Of a stretch of 10,075 bases of DNA, positions 8,771 through 10,075 are shown piece after piece; the stretch's first letter is position 1, and each line of letters starts with the position of its first letter. The notes beneath the pieces were generated by a model. That model saw only the letters and a list, made by a program, of their open reading frames with translations. It had not been told where the DNA came from and did no database searches. Source of the stretch: Mycoplasmataceae bacterium. GTDB taxonomy: Bacteria; Bacillota_I; Bacilli_A; Mycoplasmatales; Metamycoplasmataceae. A program made the translations under genes and the position numbers. The stretch covers positions 1 through 10,075 of the forward strand of contig JAFWJI010000065.1 of assembly GCA_017511585.1 (NCBI GenBank). Reading direction: 5' to 3'.

Positions 8771-8807
8771 AAAATTTAAATATAAAATTGCTTTATATTT
8801 AAATTTT
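8771..8807 (-). terminator. perfect 16-bp hairpin between serS and greA
   Basis: Arms 8771-8786 and 8792-8807 are perfectly complementary and contain only A and T; the loop is five bases. On the minus strand the structure ends in a T-rich stretch (TTTTTCTATTTT), as an intrinsic terminator would, 28 bases past the serS stop. It lies only about 8 bases before the greA ribosome site, so if transcription runs through, it would sit in the greA leader and could affect translation or RNA stability. Weak stems of this kind are usual in mollicutes; terminator strength cannot be judged by eye. Confidence 0.55.
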
Positions 8808-8834
8808 GACTTTAATTAAATATTATCATAAAAA

Positions 8835-10075
8835 TTATATTTTTTCTATTCCATTCATATACGGAATTAAAACTTTAGGTATATCAATTGTTCCATCTTG
8901 ATTTTGATACTGTTCTAATATTGCAGCTAAAACTCGATCTATTGCTAGTCCGCTTCCATTAATTGTATGAGCATATTCAATTTGTTTGTTTTCATTTTTA
9001 TATCTTATTTTAGCTCTTCTTGCTTGAAAATCTCCAAAGTAAGAAATCGAAGAAACTTCACGATATCTTTGTTCTGAAGGAAGTCATAATTCTAAATCAT
9101 AAGTAATTGAAGAACTAAAACCTAAATCTCCAGTACATAAAATTATTTTTCTATATGGTATTTCAAGTAATTCTAAAATTTTTTGAGCATCTTGAACACA
9201 AGATTCAAATTCTTCCATTGCTTGTTCTTTTGAAGTTATTTTAACCATTTCTACTTTATTAAATTGTCTTGATCTAATTAAACCCTTAGTATCTTTACCA
9301 CTTGAACCTGCTTCAGAGCGAAAACATAAAGTATAAGAAGTCATTTTTTTAGGATTAGATAAATCAATGATTTCATTATTATAATAATTTGTAACAGGAA
9401 CTTCTGCAGTTGGAATAAGTCATAAATCTTCATTTTCTATTTTGAATAAATCATCTTTAAATTTTGGCAACTGACCTGTTCCAAACAAAGTATTAGAACT
9501 TACAATAACTGGTGGAAGAATTTCTTCATATCCATTTTTATAATGAAAATCTAACATAAAATTTTCCAATGCTCTAACTAATTTTGCACCATTATTTTTA
9601 AAAAGTGCAAAACGAGTTCCGCTCATTTTTACAGCTCTTTCAAAATCTATTATTGATTTTTCAACAGCAATTTCATAATGAGGTTTTACATTTTTAACTA
9701 AACCACGACCTAAATCTTGTCTAACCAAAATTTCTTTATTATCTTTTTCATCATTTCCAATAGGAACAATATCAAGAGGAATGTTAGGAATAAAAGGTAA
9801 AATTTCATCTATTTTTTTTTGATAAACTTCAACTTTATTTTCTAGATCTTTAATTTCATTTTTAATTAACGAAGCTTCTTCAACTAATTCTTTAGTTCGA
9901 TTTTTTGATAAAAGAGAAGATATTTTATTTCTTTTTTCTTGTTTTTCATTCAAAACAAAAATTAATTTATTTCTTTCATTGATATTAATTGATAATTGCT
10001 CTAAAAGTTCTGAATCAAAATTTCTAGATTCTAATTTTTTTATTACATAATCAATATTTTTTTGAAGTAATTTAA
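8835..10075 (-). CDS. serS: seryl-tRNA synthetase (5' end outside the window)
   Basis: Attaches serine to tRNA-Ser (and serves selenocysteine tRNA where present). 412 residues are visible. Compared with the family, only about four or five N-terminal residues are missing, since the visible sequence begins [20 protein letters not shown], the usual start of the tRNA-binding coiled coil. That coiled coil spans roughly the first 100 residues (Lys/Glu/Leu-rich). Class II core motifs follow: [33 protein letters not shown], motif 2 [20 protein letters not shown] with QFNKVEMV, and motif 3 [19 protein letters not shown]. It ends [12 protein letters not shown] before TAA at 8835-8837. TGA codons, for example in DLWLIPTAE and [12 protein letters not shown], are read as Trp. 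Neighbouring greA is 84 bases downstream behind a hairpin, so serS may be a separate transcript. Confidence 0.97.

Noticed and set aside
1..10075. CRISPR arrays, tRNA or rRNA genes, insertion sequences, prophage or defence systems
   Set aside because: No direct-repeat arrays, cloverleaf-like or rRNA sequences, transposase or integrase proteins are visible. Nearly all the window is occupied by the seven identified genes.

Overview
The window is about three-quarters A+T and reads as a chromosome segment of a mollicute. All seven protein genes lie on the minus strand. Each one except greA is interrupted by in-frame TGA codons that fall where homologues have tryptophan (for example the sigma-factor motif TYATWWIRQAI). 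TGA therefore encodes Trp, and TAA or TAG ends the genes (TAA: serS, dnaG, rpoD, toxin; TAG: greA, glyS). The order glyS-dnaG-rpoD is the one I recall from the Mycoplasma pneumoniae/M. genitalium group. With the toxin gene described below, this points to a pneumoniae-group organism of low GC such as the M. penetrans/M. iowae branch; the species is an inference.

In the direction of transcription (high to low coordinates): seryl-tRNA synthetase (serS, a few N-terminal residues beyond the window edge); an 84-base gap with a perfect 16-bp A/T hairpin; greA; glyS (alpha2-type glycyl-tRNA synthetase); dnaG primase; rpoD, the primary sigma factor; a full-length homologue of the M. pneumoniae CARDS toxin (ADP-ribosylating, vacuolating); a 106-base gap; and a YbiT/YkpA-type ABC-F ATPase whose C-terminus runs off the left edge. 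From greA to the toxin the genes are tightly packed: 29-base gap, 9-base gap, 1-base overlap (TAATG), 20-base gap. One transcript for translation, replication-priming and transcription-initiation genes plus the toxin is likely.

Two things stand out. First, the CARDS-like toxin (1617-3440) keeps the catalytic Arg, His, Ser-Thr-Ser and Glu of the mono-ADP-ribosyltransferase domain and a recognisable C-terminal region. It has a distinct lysine/arginine-rich linker between two cysteines, and it sits directly behind rpoD with no visible terminator. Second, rpoD as given has an in-frame TAA at 4211-4213, between conserved regions 1.2 and 2.1, with perfectly conserved sigma sequence in the same frame on both sides. 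Since the gene should be essential, this is either a sequence error or a remarkable lesion or recoding event.

The ABC-F protein is also notable. One of its two composite ATP sites is intact, while every element of the other is altered (Walker A, catalytic Glu to Gln, switch His to Tyr, and partner signature). I see no tRNA or rRNA genes, CRISPR array, insertion sequence or prophage gene.
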